Shown: positions 48,716 through 62,500 of the stretch, in pieces | Position numbering within the stretch: the stretch's first letter is position 1 | Layout: each line of letters opens with the position of its first letter | DNA from: Diphasiastrum complanatum | Taxonomy: Eukaryota; Streptophyta; Lycopodiopsida; Lycopodiales; Lycopodiaceae | Length of the DNA: 64,000 nt | Assembly (NCBI GenBank): GCA_029204225.1 | Contig: CM055109.1 | Span: forward strand, 39,579,592-39,643,591 | Reading direction: 5' to 3' | Position numbers and translations under genes: made by a program | Notes under the pieces: generated by a model | Seen by the model: only the letters and a program-made list of their open reading frames with translations | Databases searched by the model: none | Told to the model about the DNA's origin: nothing

Positions 48716-50240
48716 AATGATCTAGGTGGCCTCATGAGAAAGAATATACCGTCGAAGAATTTCGTCTGGTCCTCCGATACAACTGGCCGGCAATCAGCTG
48801 ATAAGGTCTAGCCTTCAAGATCAATTTTTGTTGTTCCGCCTTTGGTAGTGATATGTTTGGTTGGCCCCGCATTAGATATTCAACAATGTCGGCAGCCCAT
48901 TCGGGTATTGTGTCCACGTAAAATAAGGCATCACATGTATCGTCGAATTGGGTCGCAATCTCCTTCCCCTTGATTCGCGACACATGATCTGCCATGTAGT
49001 GTTGTTTTCCCTTGCAAACTACTATCCGAAAATTAAATTTCAACAACAGAAGCAGCCATCTGGTGATTCTTCCGGTGTTGCAAGTTTTATTAACGAGATA
49101 GAGAAAGGGTTGATGGTCCATATAAAAAGCAAAATGTGTGGCCATCAGGTAGTGACGAAATTTCTAACCACATAAATCATTGTCAGTGCTTCTCACTTTG
49201 TGGTCGAATAATTTATTTCGGTATCACTGAGTTGTCGGCTTGCAAATTGGATTGGAAAATCTTTTCTGTGTTCACCTGGCTGGGTTAATACTAGTCCAAC
49301 TGCATACTTTGATGCGTCCGTATGCACGTAAAACTCAATGGACCAATTGGGTGGGCCTGAGATTGGTGCTGAAACCAATGTATCCTTAAGCTTCTGGAAG
49401 GCCTTTAGGGCTTCCTTGTTCCAATGTGGGTCCGTTGTGAGTTTGTAAATTGGTCGGGCTAACTCCGCAAAATCAAGAATGAAGATCCTATAATAGTTAG
49501 CATGACCCATGAGGATGTAGACTTCGCGGATCATTCCTGGTGGTGGTAGATCAACAATGATCCTGATCTTTGATAGATCTACAACGATCCCATGTCTTGA
49601 CACTATATGGCCGAGAATCAAGCCATGTGTCACCCAGAATTGACATTTTTCTGGATTCAGGGAGATCTGGTAGTTGCGACATTTTTGTAACACCTTCTGC
49701 AAGTTGAATAAGTGTTCTGAGTCTGGTCCATGCACGTACAGATTGTCCAAGAAAATTTCTAGAAATTTTTGTAGATAATCTTTGAATGTCATCTGCATGA
49801 CTTGTTGGAAGGTGCTTGGGGCATTGCAAAGTCCGAATGGCATCACTTTATAGGCATAGGTTCTCCATTATGTGGCAAATGTTGTCTTGTGCCAACCATA
49901 TACCAACCTGGTTGTAGTCGCTGAAGCCGTCTAGAAAACTATAGGCTTTGGCGCCAATTACTTTGTCGAGGACACTTTCCATAAATGATAAAGAAAAATG
50001 ATCTTTTTTGGTGACTGCATTTAGTGCCTTTAGATTCACACAAATTCACATTTTGCCATTTGGGTACTATAACTATCGGTGATACCCATTCCGTGTGCTC
50101 GATTTCATAGATGAAATCTGCATCCATCAGCTTCTACAACTCTTGTTTGATCAGCTCAGTATAATTCGGGTTGCAGCGACAATAACGGCTTACCTTGGAG
50201 ACTGCTCCGTCCACCTAGGGTATGGTGCGTTGGACTACTG
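48716..50240 (-). pseudogene. Gypsy-2 reverse transcriptase and RNase H
   Basis: The RT begins near 50190 (RCNPNYTELIKQEL), continues with DADFIYEIEHTEWVSPIVIVPK, breaks near 50040, and resumes with DHFSLSFMESVLDKVIGAKAYSFLDGFSDYNQV. From 49846 comes MPFGLCNAPSTFQQVMQMTFKDYLQKFLEIFLDNLYVHG. The catalytic FLDD box reads FLDN. The rest is LNPEKCQFWVTHGLILGHIVS and the RNase H, with IEFYVHTDASKYAVGLVL, INYSTTK, a break at about 49190-49145, then ATHFAFYMDHQPFLYLVNK, GRITRWLLLLLKFNF and HYMADHVSR. The FLDD-type box and the tRNA-Asp primer site point to the Athila/Tat (non-chromovirus) branch. Several stops and frameshifts make it inactive. Confidence 0.93.
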
Positions 50241-51640
50241 TTGGTAAAATGCCCTTCAAGTCACTATAACTCCAAGCAAAACAGTTTTTATACTCCACCA
50301 ACAACGATCGTAGTCTCTTGAACTGTGTGGGTGTAGATTGCCCTCCCACATGTACTATCTTTTTTTCTTCACCTGGCTCGGCAAGATTCATCGACTATGT
50401 TCGCGCAAGTCCCTCGAAGACTTGTTCCACTAGTGGTTGACTTTGATCAGGTTCTCTATGGGTTTGTGACATCATGATTACCACATCGTCCAAGGTATAA
50501 TTCTTGAAAGTCTCAGGGATCTCGTGAACTAGCGCTCATCGATAATCCTCTTTCAGCATATTGATCTTAGTCGGACTGGTCAATTTTTTATTTTCTGTCA
50601 CCTGTGTAGAAGATGACATTGTACCTGAGTCTATCTTGATTGACTTCAAGGAGTCCAACACCTTCTTTTTGCCCTTTTTTTGTCATTTTGGTGGGTGCAT
50701 CCTTGTTGTCTTTCATCAAGACTACCGTGACATTTGCCTCGTGGTTGCGAATATCAACATCCACTATAGTTATCGCCTCTTCGGGTAGATCACTCCATCG
50801 GATCACCTGGTTGTAGCGTTGCTTCAACTAATTCTTCTTATTCGCAGGTGCCTTGGGTGGATCGATCCTTGAGACTTTCGCCATAGCAGACTTTTGCGGT
50901 GGTTGAGCTGGTACTTTCTTGGTTCCGTATCAATTTGGGTCCATGTGGTGTAGGACCTGCTCATCAGTCAGCTCAATTTCCTTATTATAAGTTAGAGCAT
51001 GTTGCCAAGGGACTAGATCATCGTCGATTGGGTTCTCAATAGGGTTCGTTGACAGCCATGCTACGTTTATCATATTCACCCCAAATGTGATTGGTGTGTC
51101 CATAGTGTAAGACTTGGGTGAAGATGTATTGGTTTCAGGATCTGATTCATATTGACATGTCCGGCAGTCAATAGTTGCTAACGCATCCATCCATCTTACG
51201 ACATCCGTCTTTGAATCATAGTGACCTCTCTTGGCTGGCCTCAAGCAATCAATCGTGTGATCTGTTGTAGATGATCTGTCATCAGCCTTGGGTGCAATAG
51301 GTTTCACCGCCCATGTGGTTGGATCAATCTTTACAGCTTGTTTTCTGTTCTCGAAGGTGAGTTTTCTCGTACCCCAGTTGTGTACTACTTGCGCAGTCCT
51401 CAACCATGGTCTTTCCAGTAAAACATGGTATGCAGATGGAGATTCAGGTATATCCATGACTACAAAAGTAATCACAAATTGCATGCCTGCTATCTTTACA
51501 GGGAGATCGGCAACTACACCTTTTGGTTTCACACAGGATTGATCTGCTAGGTTGATGGCAATCTTGCTGGCTTCAACCCTTGCAAACCCCACTTTTCATA
51601 CAAAGTAGTGAAGATCAAATTGACACCCGATCCTTAACCG
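50241..51640 (-). pseudogene. Gypsy-2 protease remainder and protease-RT linker
   Basis: From 51640 the frame reads GSGVNLIFTTLYEKWGL, the part right after the catalytic aspartate, which is itself lost at the deletion junction. It continues MGFARVEASKIAINLADQS...ERPWLRTAQVVHNWGTRKLTFENRKQ and the linker with WMDALATIDCRTC...INVAWLSTNP...DEQVLHHMDPN, then a stop. Beyond come VIRWSDLPEEAITIVDVDIRNHEANVTVVLMKDN (50788-50590), KNYTLDDVVIMM (about 50500), AEPGEEKKIVHVGGQ and KNCFAWSYSDLKGI (about 50370-50280). The order is the same as in gypsy-1 and gypsy-3. Confidence 0.88.
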
Positions 51641-52000
51641 CTTCCCAGGTAGATTTTTCTTCCTTTGACAGGTTGAAAAACCAATCTTGAGCCACTGCCA
51701 ATAGGGACATGGGTAACAACATCAACTTCTCTGCAGGTGTCCATTCGCTGTAGATGTTACAAGCTTGCTCGTAGATCTAAAAGAATCGGATGAGATCTGA
51801 TGATTCGTCGTATTTTGGTATTTCCATCCGCGGTGCTCTCCGGACTGCTTGCAAGGGAGTGATAGGTACTGGTTGGCCCATTGGATCCATTGGTGCTGGT
51901 TCCGGTTCTGCCTCTTGCTGCACAACTGCTAATCTGGGAAGGTGTGGTGCTTGATTTGCTATCCTTTGTGCTATTGATCGTCTCGATCTCAGATTCATCT
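51641..52000 (-). pseudogene. Gypsy-2 gag N-terminal fragment
   Basis: The minus strand from 51998 reads MNLRSRRSIAQRIANQAPHL...ITPLQAVRRAPRMEIPKYDESSDLIRFF, a stop, then IYEQACNIYSEWTPAEKLMLLPMSLLAVAQDWFFNLSKEEKSTWEAVKD. This is a capsid pattern (PKYDE, QDWFFNL, TWEAV). At about 51640 it joins the protease directly, so the rest of gag with its zinc knuckle and the protease Asp are deleted. Confidence 0.85.
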
Positions 52001-53253
52001 GATGGTGGGTTCCAAAGTCTTGCTTATATAGTAGGATGCAGTCTGGATCTCAAGGATCTGATCGATCTGATCGGTCAGAAGTGAATCTAGGTCTTTTGTA
52101 GTGGTTTTTCCTTGATAACTTTTTACTCCTTGCACTGATTGACCTAAGATTTTGACAGTAGCTGGATCTGATGCAGATCTTTCCACTGATCTGGTCTGCG
52201 AAGGTTTTCTTGTGCAAGGGTTGATTGTGCGAGGGTTTTTTAGCTATTTTTGCAGATAAAAAACATGATATCTCTCATATCTTTGGGAAGTAACTTTCTC
52301 AAGGCTCACAGTCGCTGGATCTGGGTCAGATCTCACTACAAAATTCTCTGCGAGAGTTAACTTTCACAAGAATCAAAACCACTATTTTGGCTTGAACTTC
52401 ACCAAATCTCTGTACTAAAACCTTGCAGGCTTCATCACTGATGGAAATTAACATTCTGAATCGATTGAGAGGGTCTGCGAGAGTTCTTACTGGAAGGATT
52501 TGTTGGATCTTCACTTTTTAGTGATTTTTTAGCAGTTAAACCCAATTTTCTGCTCACTAGAATCAAACCAACTCTCGCAAGCTCTTCTGTGTCCTGGTCT
52601 CACTGAGATGGAACTTCAGAATCCTTTGCGAGAGTTCTTACCCACTGGAATTGAAAATTTTACTGTCTGCGAGGGTTCACTGGTACTTTCCCGTCTTTTT
52701 TTCACTGGGAACTCTCGCACAAGCACTTAGACATCAAACTATCTCTTGCAAGTTTCTCTGTGTTCTGGTCTCACTGAGATGGAACTTCAGAGGGCTCTGC
52801 AAGAGTTCTTATAAAGATTTGAATTTTTTTGGATTTTTTCAAAGGTTTTTTGAATTTTTTATGATTTTTCTCTGATTTTTACAATCTGCTTGGAACTAAC
52901 TCTTGCATGCTTCTATGCAGGTCTGGGATAGTACCCTGGAGCTACTGCCAGTCATGCAAGGGTTAATTCACACTGGAGATATAATAAAATCTGATGAGAT
53001 TTTAGGCTCTTTTTTTCTCAAAAAATACAAATTGGTGTGTTTTTTGGGTTTTTTGGCCGGTTGGTTTAGGTTTCAAGCCCTTATAGGTTGTTCAAGGCCT
53101 CCTCTACCCTCTCACACCTCCTCCGCTAGCTGTGAACAGTCCAAACACAAAAGAAAATAGAAAACTAGCTCTTAACTCCCAGAAATCTACCTAAAACTAC
53201 TCTAAAAAGCAAAAAAATAGCTAAAATGCAGCTAAACTAGTTAGTCGAAACCT
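52001..53253 (-). other. Leader of gypsy-2 with repeated TGCGAGRGTT motif
   Basis: A 1.25-kb non-coding leader lies between primer site and gag. TGCRAGRGTT or its complement occurs at least 13 times (for example 52197, 52228, 52349, 52476, 52571, 52627, 52668, 52710, 52798, 52898, 52955). A phrase of 55 bp starting TCTGTGTCCTGGTCTCACTG is repeated at 52586 and 52757. Confidence 0.75.
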
Positions 53254-53272
53254 ATCACCGGCAACGGCGCCA
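53254..53272 (-). other. Primer-binding site of gypsy-2 (tRNA-Asp type)
   Basis: The minus strand reads TGGCGCCGTTGCCGGTGAT one base after the LTR end. It equals, apart from one change, the TGGCGCCGTTGCCGGGGA site of plant Athila/Tat gypsy elements. Confidence 0.9.
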
Positions 53273-53273
53273 C

Positions 53274-54095
53274 TGTAGGGTAGAAGATCTTGCGTAGTAT
53301 AGCCCTCCCGCCTGTCAACAAGGGTTAGATCACTGGATAGGTACCTAACTATGCATAGATGCTAATTTTAGTTAGTTTCCTACTTTCTCCCTTAACTCTA
53401 TTCACCACTAACACTACCCTCCTTTAACTCTACTCCTCTACACCAACATTCATCATGATTTTGGGTGAAGGGAAAGGATACAAAAGAAGAGGAAGAGAGA
53501 AGAGAAGAGAGAAAGAGAGAAAGATGAGATGGAGGTTAGCTCAAATGCTCAATGTCATTGTTTATGGAGAAACCTTACCTAATCACAAACAAAAAGCATG
53601 GAAGAAATGGGAATAGCAAGCAATCACAACAATAGCATAAGCAAGAGTGATTAACAAATGAGGATGCTTGAGCTCTCAAAATGATAGAGTCTCCTCCTCT
53701 CTATTAAGCATGAAAATAGTGTACAAATGGTGCCTTTTTATAAAATGGGGAAGGCCCTTGCCCCTCAATCCTATTGGCTAATATTCACACTAATCCTATC
53801 CATTCATCTTGGACCCAACTTGATCCAAGGGTCCACAAAAAGTACATTGGAAATCACAAAATTCATGTGAGTCCAAAATTGTACCCAACTCTAAAAAGTA
53901 AACTCTAAGTTTAAAATTGACTTTGGGCCTCAAGATTTATTTTAATTACAAAGGGCCAAAGTCCATTATTTTATTTACAACTTAACTTGCGTGCTCATTG
54001 GGCCATGGGCTTATACGTGCATGATGCCATGCCCTCGCAACACATTTTACTAGTCAAATTTATTTATTTACACTTTGTTAGGAATACCCCCAACA
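53274..54095 (-). repeat. 5' LTR of gypsy-2
   Basis: On the plus strand it runs from TGTAGGGTAGAAG to ATACCCCCAACA, with TGT.GGG/CCC.ACA inverted termini, and abuts the primer site. A minus-strand TATA-like TTTTATAAAAAGG lies near 53735. A purine-rich AAGAGAGAAG stretch (53480-53530) lies downstream of it. The right boundary is inferred from termini because the 3' LTR is missing. Confidence 0.75.
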
Positions 54096-54391
54096 ATAGG
54101 GTTTTGTGATTTCCCTCTTTATAGAACCAGAGGACACTTAGGTGTACTAAGTGCAAATTGCTACTCACCGTTAGATTGACTGTTCAAAATGTGCATAGAT
54201 CTTGGCCATTGGAAAGACTAACAATTGTTTCAACATTTTTTTAAAAAAAACTTTTTTTCTAATAAGTGGGGTCTTCTATCATAGTAAGGCATTTTTTTTG
54301 CCCCGACTAGTACATATGGTTAGTACGCGACATTTGCATTTTACAGAGGTTTGCAAAACGAATAGAGTGATATATGTACATAATAGAGCCC

Positions 54392-54517
<126 letters not shown>

Positions 54518-54824
54518 GGGGAGGGGGATATAATTTCTAAAATGTGAACTGAAGATAATAGCCTGATGTTGAGAAGAGGTAATATCAAATTTACAACACC
54601 TAGACAAAAGAATAAGGGAGGCCATAAACTAGTGTAAGATCCCCATCCCACCTTATTCAAATGGGTTGAACAAATATTGTAGTTAAGAATTTTGGAGGAA
54701 CCATCCCAAAACATGTTTCCAAAAATTATGGAGATGAGAATGTAGTAAGAGTGCAACATATCCCATATAACATAAAATAGAAGTGAATACTATTCTACGT
54801 GGTACCTATTTTCTATAATTCTAC

Positions 54825-54999
<175 letters not shown>

Positions 55000-55383
55000 A
55001 ATGGTACGCAACTTCTTCATTCTACACTTAGCCCTTTCATAGCAGAAGTAAACAAGTAAGAAGGCCACTTACCAAATTGTTTCAGAGTAGGTTCTCTGAT
55101 CGTTGCTATGGAAGCTCTCACACTGCAGTTCTTGTCAAGCCGAAGCAGAAGGTAAAAGAGGATGATGAGAGAAGAGGAGAGAGGGCATGGAGAAAGCATT
55201 CAAGCCCAATTCATCCTTATATAGATGCATTTGAAACAAGAGTACCCAAGAAGCAAAGTGATCGTGTTCGTAGGAAATACCTTCATTGATCTTGACCGTT
55301 GAAGTGGCACTGGTGGTTTTCAAATTTCCCTCGAAAAGTTACAAAGGGTCATATATCTCTCTTTGCTCACTTTTTCACACAAA

Positions 55384-55725
55384 AGATGGTCGTTGTCCAA
55401 CGATGGACATCTGACTCTTCATCGTGATAAAATTGATTGAATAATGAGGTTGTTGTCCAAGGATGGATAGCTGACTCTTCACCTTGACAAGTATGAATGA
55501 ATAATGAGGTCGTTGTTCAGTGATGGACAACTGACTCTTCATCTTGATGGATAATGAGGTATGTTGTCCAACGATGGACACTATGACTTCTTCTGGCACT
55601 TGTTTACTTATCACATTACACACAAAGCATCCTATTGTCCAGTGATGGACAATAGGACCATTTACTCTTCATTCACCAATAGCTCTTGGCTATCAATGGC
55701 TCACTGTCCAGCGATGGACTACAAA
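55384..55725. repeat. Array of six TGTCCA-NNGA-TGGACA dyads
   Basis: A 16-bp inverted repeat with a four-base spacer occurs at 55394-55409, 55454-55469 (one arm imperfect), 55514-55529, 55565-55580, 55635-55652 and 55705-55720. The fifth has 11-bp perfect arms (CCTATTGTCCA, 55631-55656). The first three lie in 60-bp tandem units that also contain CTGACTCTTCA and ATAATGAGGT. Later spacings are 51, 70 and 70 bp. The spacers are ACGA, AGGA, GTGA, ACGA, GTGA and GCGA. No coding gene is near. Confidence 0.85.

Positions 55726-58340
<2,615 letters not shown>

Positions 58341-58429
<89 letters not shown>
58341..58429. repeat. (CA)n microsatellite
   Basis: An uninterrupted CA run of about 89 bp. Confidence 0.98.
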
Positions 58430-58433
<4 letters not shown>

Positions 58434-60025
58434 ACCATAGGCATTTCAACAAAAGGCCCTTCTATACTAGTTATTGGGACACGGTCCCACCACCAAATCA
58501 GGCATAAAGAATGAAAAATGTGAGTTTCAGGACCTTGAATGGATCTAATCGATCCACAAGAGTGGTTGTTTGCATTTCATCTCGATCATTAGTCCTTAAG
58601 AAAATGCAAAAACTCAAGAGAAATCATTCCAAATTTACTTGATGATTATGGCTTCAAAATGAGCAAATAAATAATGATGGAACTAGAGCAAGTTTGGAAC
58701 TCAATTTAATGCCATAAAAGCTACAGTTTGACATACTCACTATGACTTTACCTAGCAGTTAGGTATGCGAACCATGGATTGGTAAATCACCACCCAATCT
58801 TTTTAGATTTTAGAGGTTGGTCCTATATTCTAGGTGACTAATTGATCAAATGACTTGCCTAAACCTGTGACATGGATCTGAATAGCCTACTCATACATGG
58901 GAATAGGTTCTCACATGTGTGGAATAAAACTATGTACATAACTACATGATTAATCAAGCTAATATTTCCATTTTTCACATAAAGCTCAATAGTTTTAGTT
59001 GAAGTTTCTCACATAGAAAAGGTTGCATAAGTACAATTTTTTTTTTTCACAAAGTTGTGACAGCCACTAACAATGATTGTTACACTGATATTTAAACATG
59101 TTGCTATTTAAAATATCTACTACTTAATAAGTTTGAGTCAATATTTGATCTTTTAGCTATCCCATTGAATGAACAAGTACTTGTGACTCTTTATAAACAC
59201 ATCAGAGTAGCACAACAAAATGTAAGATAGAAGACAAGTAGATTCATAGTAATGTCAGTGCAATAGCTTTGGATTCTCAACATGTCTGATCAGTTTTTCA
59301 CACTAACATGAGAAATCTGTGGTACCACATGTATGCCAGAAATAACTTATCAACTTATCATAGAGTTCTATAAATGTCAAAAAACTTTGGTGGTTTAATA
59401 TCCTCATCATTCAACCCATGGTACGGTGGATAAGGAAAGGGGTACTGTGAGATAGGTTGTACATGGTCCGACACTGGAAACTGAGATGATGCCTTGGGGT
59501 AAGCGCAAATTCAAGAAGTTCAAAAGCCAATGGCAAGGGCAAGCTCCAGGTGACCAAAAGGGTAAAGGGGTTTGTGCCCCGAAAGGCAAATTGATCAAAA
59601 ACACCTTCAACTTCTCAATGACATAATCTTTTGCAATTGATTATAGATTCTTATCAAGCAGATCCTGCATCACTGTAATGTTGTAGCTTCACTAATGAAT
59701 GATTTTCCTATCATCTTTCATCTATAAATGTTGCTTGCTAATCTCTCTCTTTATTCCAAATTATCTTTTATGATAGTTTTTATACTAGTTTGTTCAGAAC
59801 ATATTCAAGGTCTAGGTTTCAACTATTTTGATTCTTATATCTGTAGTTCTATCTATTTATTATTCATCTCGCTAACTAACATATCGAAATAACCAACTAC
59901 CAAATGGAACTACCATGGCAGTCTATGACATATCAACTAGTTCTGAATAGCATGATGAATTGATATTTTAACTATATCGTTAGCTACACAATGAATTTGT
60001 GAAAACTTTATATAGTTACAGAACA
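58430..60025. other. Intergenic, nothing recognised
   Basis: Mostly AT-rich. No gene, RNA or clear repeat is visible. Confidence 0.5.
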
Positions 60026-60029
60026 AATG

Positions 60030-61028
60030 TGTAGTTTTATCAGGCACCACGTGCGTGGTATAGCAGGATTGATGCCTACTTTCGCTCAAAGGGGATGGTG
60101 AGAACACATTCTGATCCAAATCTGTATGTCTTATGCTTTGATGGTATGGTTTCTTTGATTGCTCTTTATGTTGATGACTTGATTATTATGGAAAATAATG
60201 GTTTAACACAAGTGAAGTATGTCAAAGAGTTGCTGCACATGTTTAGGTTGCATGATTGCAAACCAGTGAATACTCCTATTGAACTAGGTGAAAAAATTTC
60301 TAAGGTTGATGAGTCATAGTCATTTGATGCTACGCTGTATAGCCAGTTAGTAGGGAGCATAATTTACCTTACCACGACTAGACCAGATATATGCTATGTT
60401 GTTGGTGTTGTAAGTCAGTTTATGGCAGCACCTACAGAAACGCATTGGAAGGCAGCTAAGCACATTTTGCGTTATGTCAAAGGCACTTCAGATTATGGTT
60501 TGATTTATAGATAGCATGAGGGCTTACATGAGTTGTGTGGCTATGTGGATGCAGATTGGGGAAGTGACTATGATGATCGTAGATCCACCACAGGGTATGT
60601 ATTCCAGCTTTGTGGCAGTTGCTTTTCCTGGTCTAGTAAGAAGCAAAGTACAATTGCTCTATCCACCATAGAAGCAGAGTATAAGGCAATGTGTAGTGCA
60701 GCACATGAAGCTATATGGTTGAGACAAATCTTGGAAGAAGTTGACGTGAAGCAAAAAAATCCCACGACTATACATAGCGATAGTCAGAGTGGCATTCAGC
60801 TAGCAAAGAATCCGTGTTCCATGCGAGAACCAAACACATTGAGATTCAGTATCACTTTATACGTGAGAGGTTGTTGAGTCGTGAAATTCATGTTGTTCAT
60901 TGTAGTACGGAAGAACAACTAGCTGATATTTTCACACTGTCACTTGTTGGAGAAAAGTTGATAAGTTCAGATCAAAGCTTTCTGTACTTAAATTTTGTTG
61001 ACTTTAGAGCTATGTATATGATTGTATA
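60030..61028 (+). pseudogene. Copia RT/RNase H fragment (copia-C)
   Basis: It starts inside RT at YQAPRAWYSRIDAYF and continues RSKGMVRTHSDPNLYV and the catalytic LYVDDLIIM. Directly after MENNG it jumps to LTQVKYVKELLHMFRLHDCKPVNTP, so the usual stretch (FLG.EV block) of about 40 residues between them is missing. Stops follow at 60317 and 60512. RNase H shows GYVDADWGSDYDDRRSTTGYVF, SWSSKKQSTIALSTIEAEYKAM and IHSDSQSGIQLAKNP. After a shift near 60815 comes FHARTKHIEIQYHFIRERLLSREIHVVHCSTEEQLADIFT, the pol end. It is 5' truncated and dead. Confidence 0.93.
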
Positions 61029-61055
61029 AAAAGTAGACTCTACTTTAAAAGAGAG

Positions 61056-61327
61056 AGTTAGAATTAAAGTAGAATCACTATGCTACTGTACTATGGGTCC
61101 TATCAGTCGATAAGGATCAGTTGGCCTCGCCACGAGGCAAGTCGACGGGACACCCATCCCGCCAACGACAACCTGGGTCATGCATGGGTTGCATGAGTGA
61201 AGAAATATATGTACAATGTAATTTCATTTTGAGAAATACAGTTGCTATGTGAGCTTGCTGTGGAGAGTGTTTTGTCTGTGTTATTATGTAGCATGATGCG
61301 TGTTCCTGTTTGAAGCAAATTCTAAGT
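61056..61327 (+). repeat. Probable short 3' LTR of copia-C
   Basis: It follows a purine run (AAAAGAGAGAG, about 61047-61057). Inverted termini TTAGAATT (61058) and AATTCTAA (61318) enclose about 270 bp. The usual TG/CA ends read AG/GT here. Two small hairpins lie inside: GCCTCG-CCA-CGAGGC (61124-61138) and CGGGA...TCCCG (61146-61161). Confidence 0.45.
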
Positions 61328-61379
61328 CTTTATTCACTAGAGGTATTCGTGGATTTGATTTTTTGGGATCTTGACGCCA

Positions 61380-62500
61380 GCTTGAAACAGTGAGGGTCAA
61401 TGTATCTGAGGAAATTCTCATCCTCGTACTTACGACCTTCCTCCAGGGTAAACACCTGAAGGACTTCTAATTTCCTTCTCATCGTAGATTGCTTGTAGTG
61501 GTTCTTGGGGTATAGCCTCTAGGCTCATCATAAAAAGTCATACAGAATCTTGATGGCCTTCGATGGGTTTCTTTGTTTTTTCTACTCTTCTTTTTATCGA
61601 GATATCGTCTTTATTGGAGAAACAGTCTACGACAGACCTTCACTTTGGCGATTGTTCAATAGATATAACATCAAACTGCAAGCAATCCACTGTAGCTAAG
61701 GCTTCGATCTAGTTTATTGCATCAGCTTGCGAATCGTCACATATGACAATCTTCTTCCAATGACGTCCATCATCTGAATCTTCATCATAATGATTTGTTA
61801 AGATTTAAAACTGGCAACCATGACTCTTTGGTCAGATGCTTTTGTGATCCCGGTATCATGATCGATCTTAACCGCAAAATCACAATTCTACAAGATGATG
61901 CGAGTCGCGCTTGTGATGTTCTGGGCCATGGTCTTCCTAGTCGTGCAACTTGGTTTTGTGGGTTGTATTGGCAATCAGTTGCGTCGTGACTGCTCATATT
62001 AAAGATGTGGCAATATCGCGTAGGGTGCGCTAATGTCTTTCTCAACTGCGAACATTTGTTCCATGTGTGGTTGTCAGCACAGTGTGGACACCAAGTGGAC
62101 TCTCTCCTAGGAGAGGCAAGGGTGGGTCTTGGTTGCAAGCCTTTCAGCTTTTGGTCAATAGCCCTGGTAAAGTCAGTGGTGAGCTTTCTAAATTGCTCAT
62201 TTCTCTGGGTGTGCAATTTCTTCATGGCCTTAAATTGGCCGATGAATTCGGCTTGTAAGATATTCCAATCGTCATGTTCGTTCTGCTCAAGATTGAAATA
62301 CCAATCCTTCATAGTATCTGTTAAGCACAAATTGAAGTATCTTAATAACTCTTGTGGACTATCGCCTCCATAGGCTCTATGTGCCTGAGTGTAGATTTGC
62401 AAAAAATCTCATGGATCTCTCTTCCAGTCAAAAACTTGGGAGGTCGATATTAGAAAAGTTCTTGACAACATGAGGTGAATGGCTTAGGGTTGTCCATTGG
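61380..62500 (-). pseudogene. Ty3/gypsy gag fragment with zinc knuckles (gypsy-4)
   Basis: Read from about 62430 down: FLQIYTQAHRAYGGDSPQELLRYFNLCLTDTMKDWYFNLEQNEHDDWNILQAEFIGQFKA, the retrotransposon gag capsid domain with one tryptophan codon mutated to a stop ahead of it. Then comes a basic linker, and two cysteine clusters: WCPHCADNHTWNKC and YCHIFNMSSHDATDC (first-position C-x2-C changed in the second). From 61785 to 61380 there is decayed DNA that may be the protease region. It differs in sequence from gypsy-1 to gypsy-3. No LTR is attached. Confidence 0.85.

Noticed and set aside
55384-55725. CRISPR-like array
   Set aside because: The units are tandem and diverged, with variable spacing and no unique spacers between identical repeats, and the genome is a plant's.
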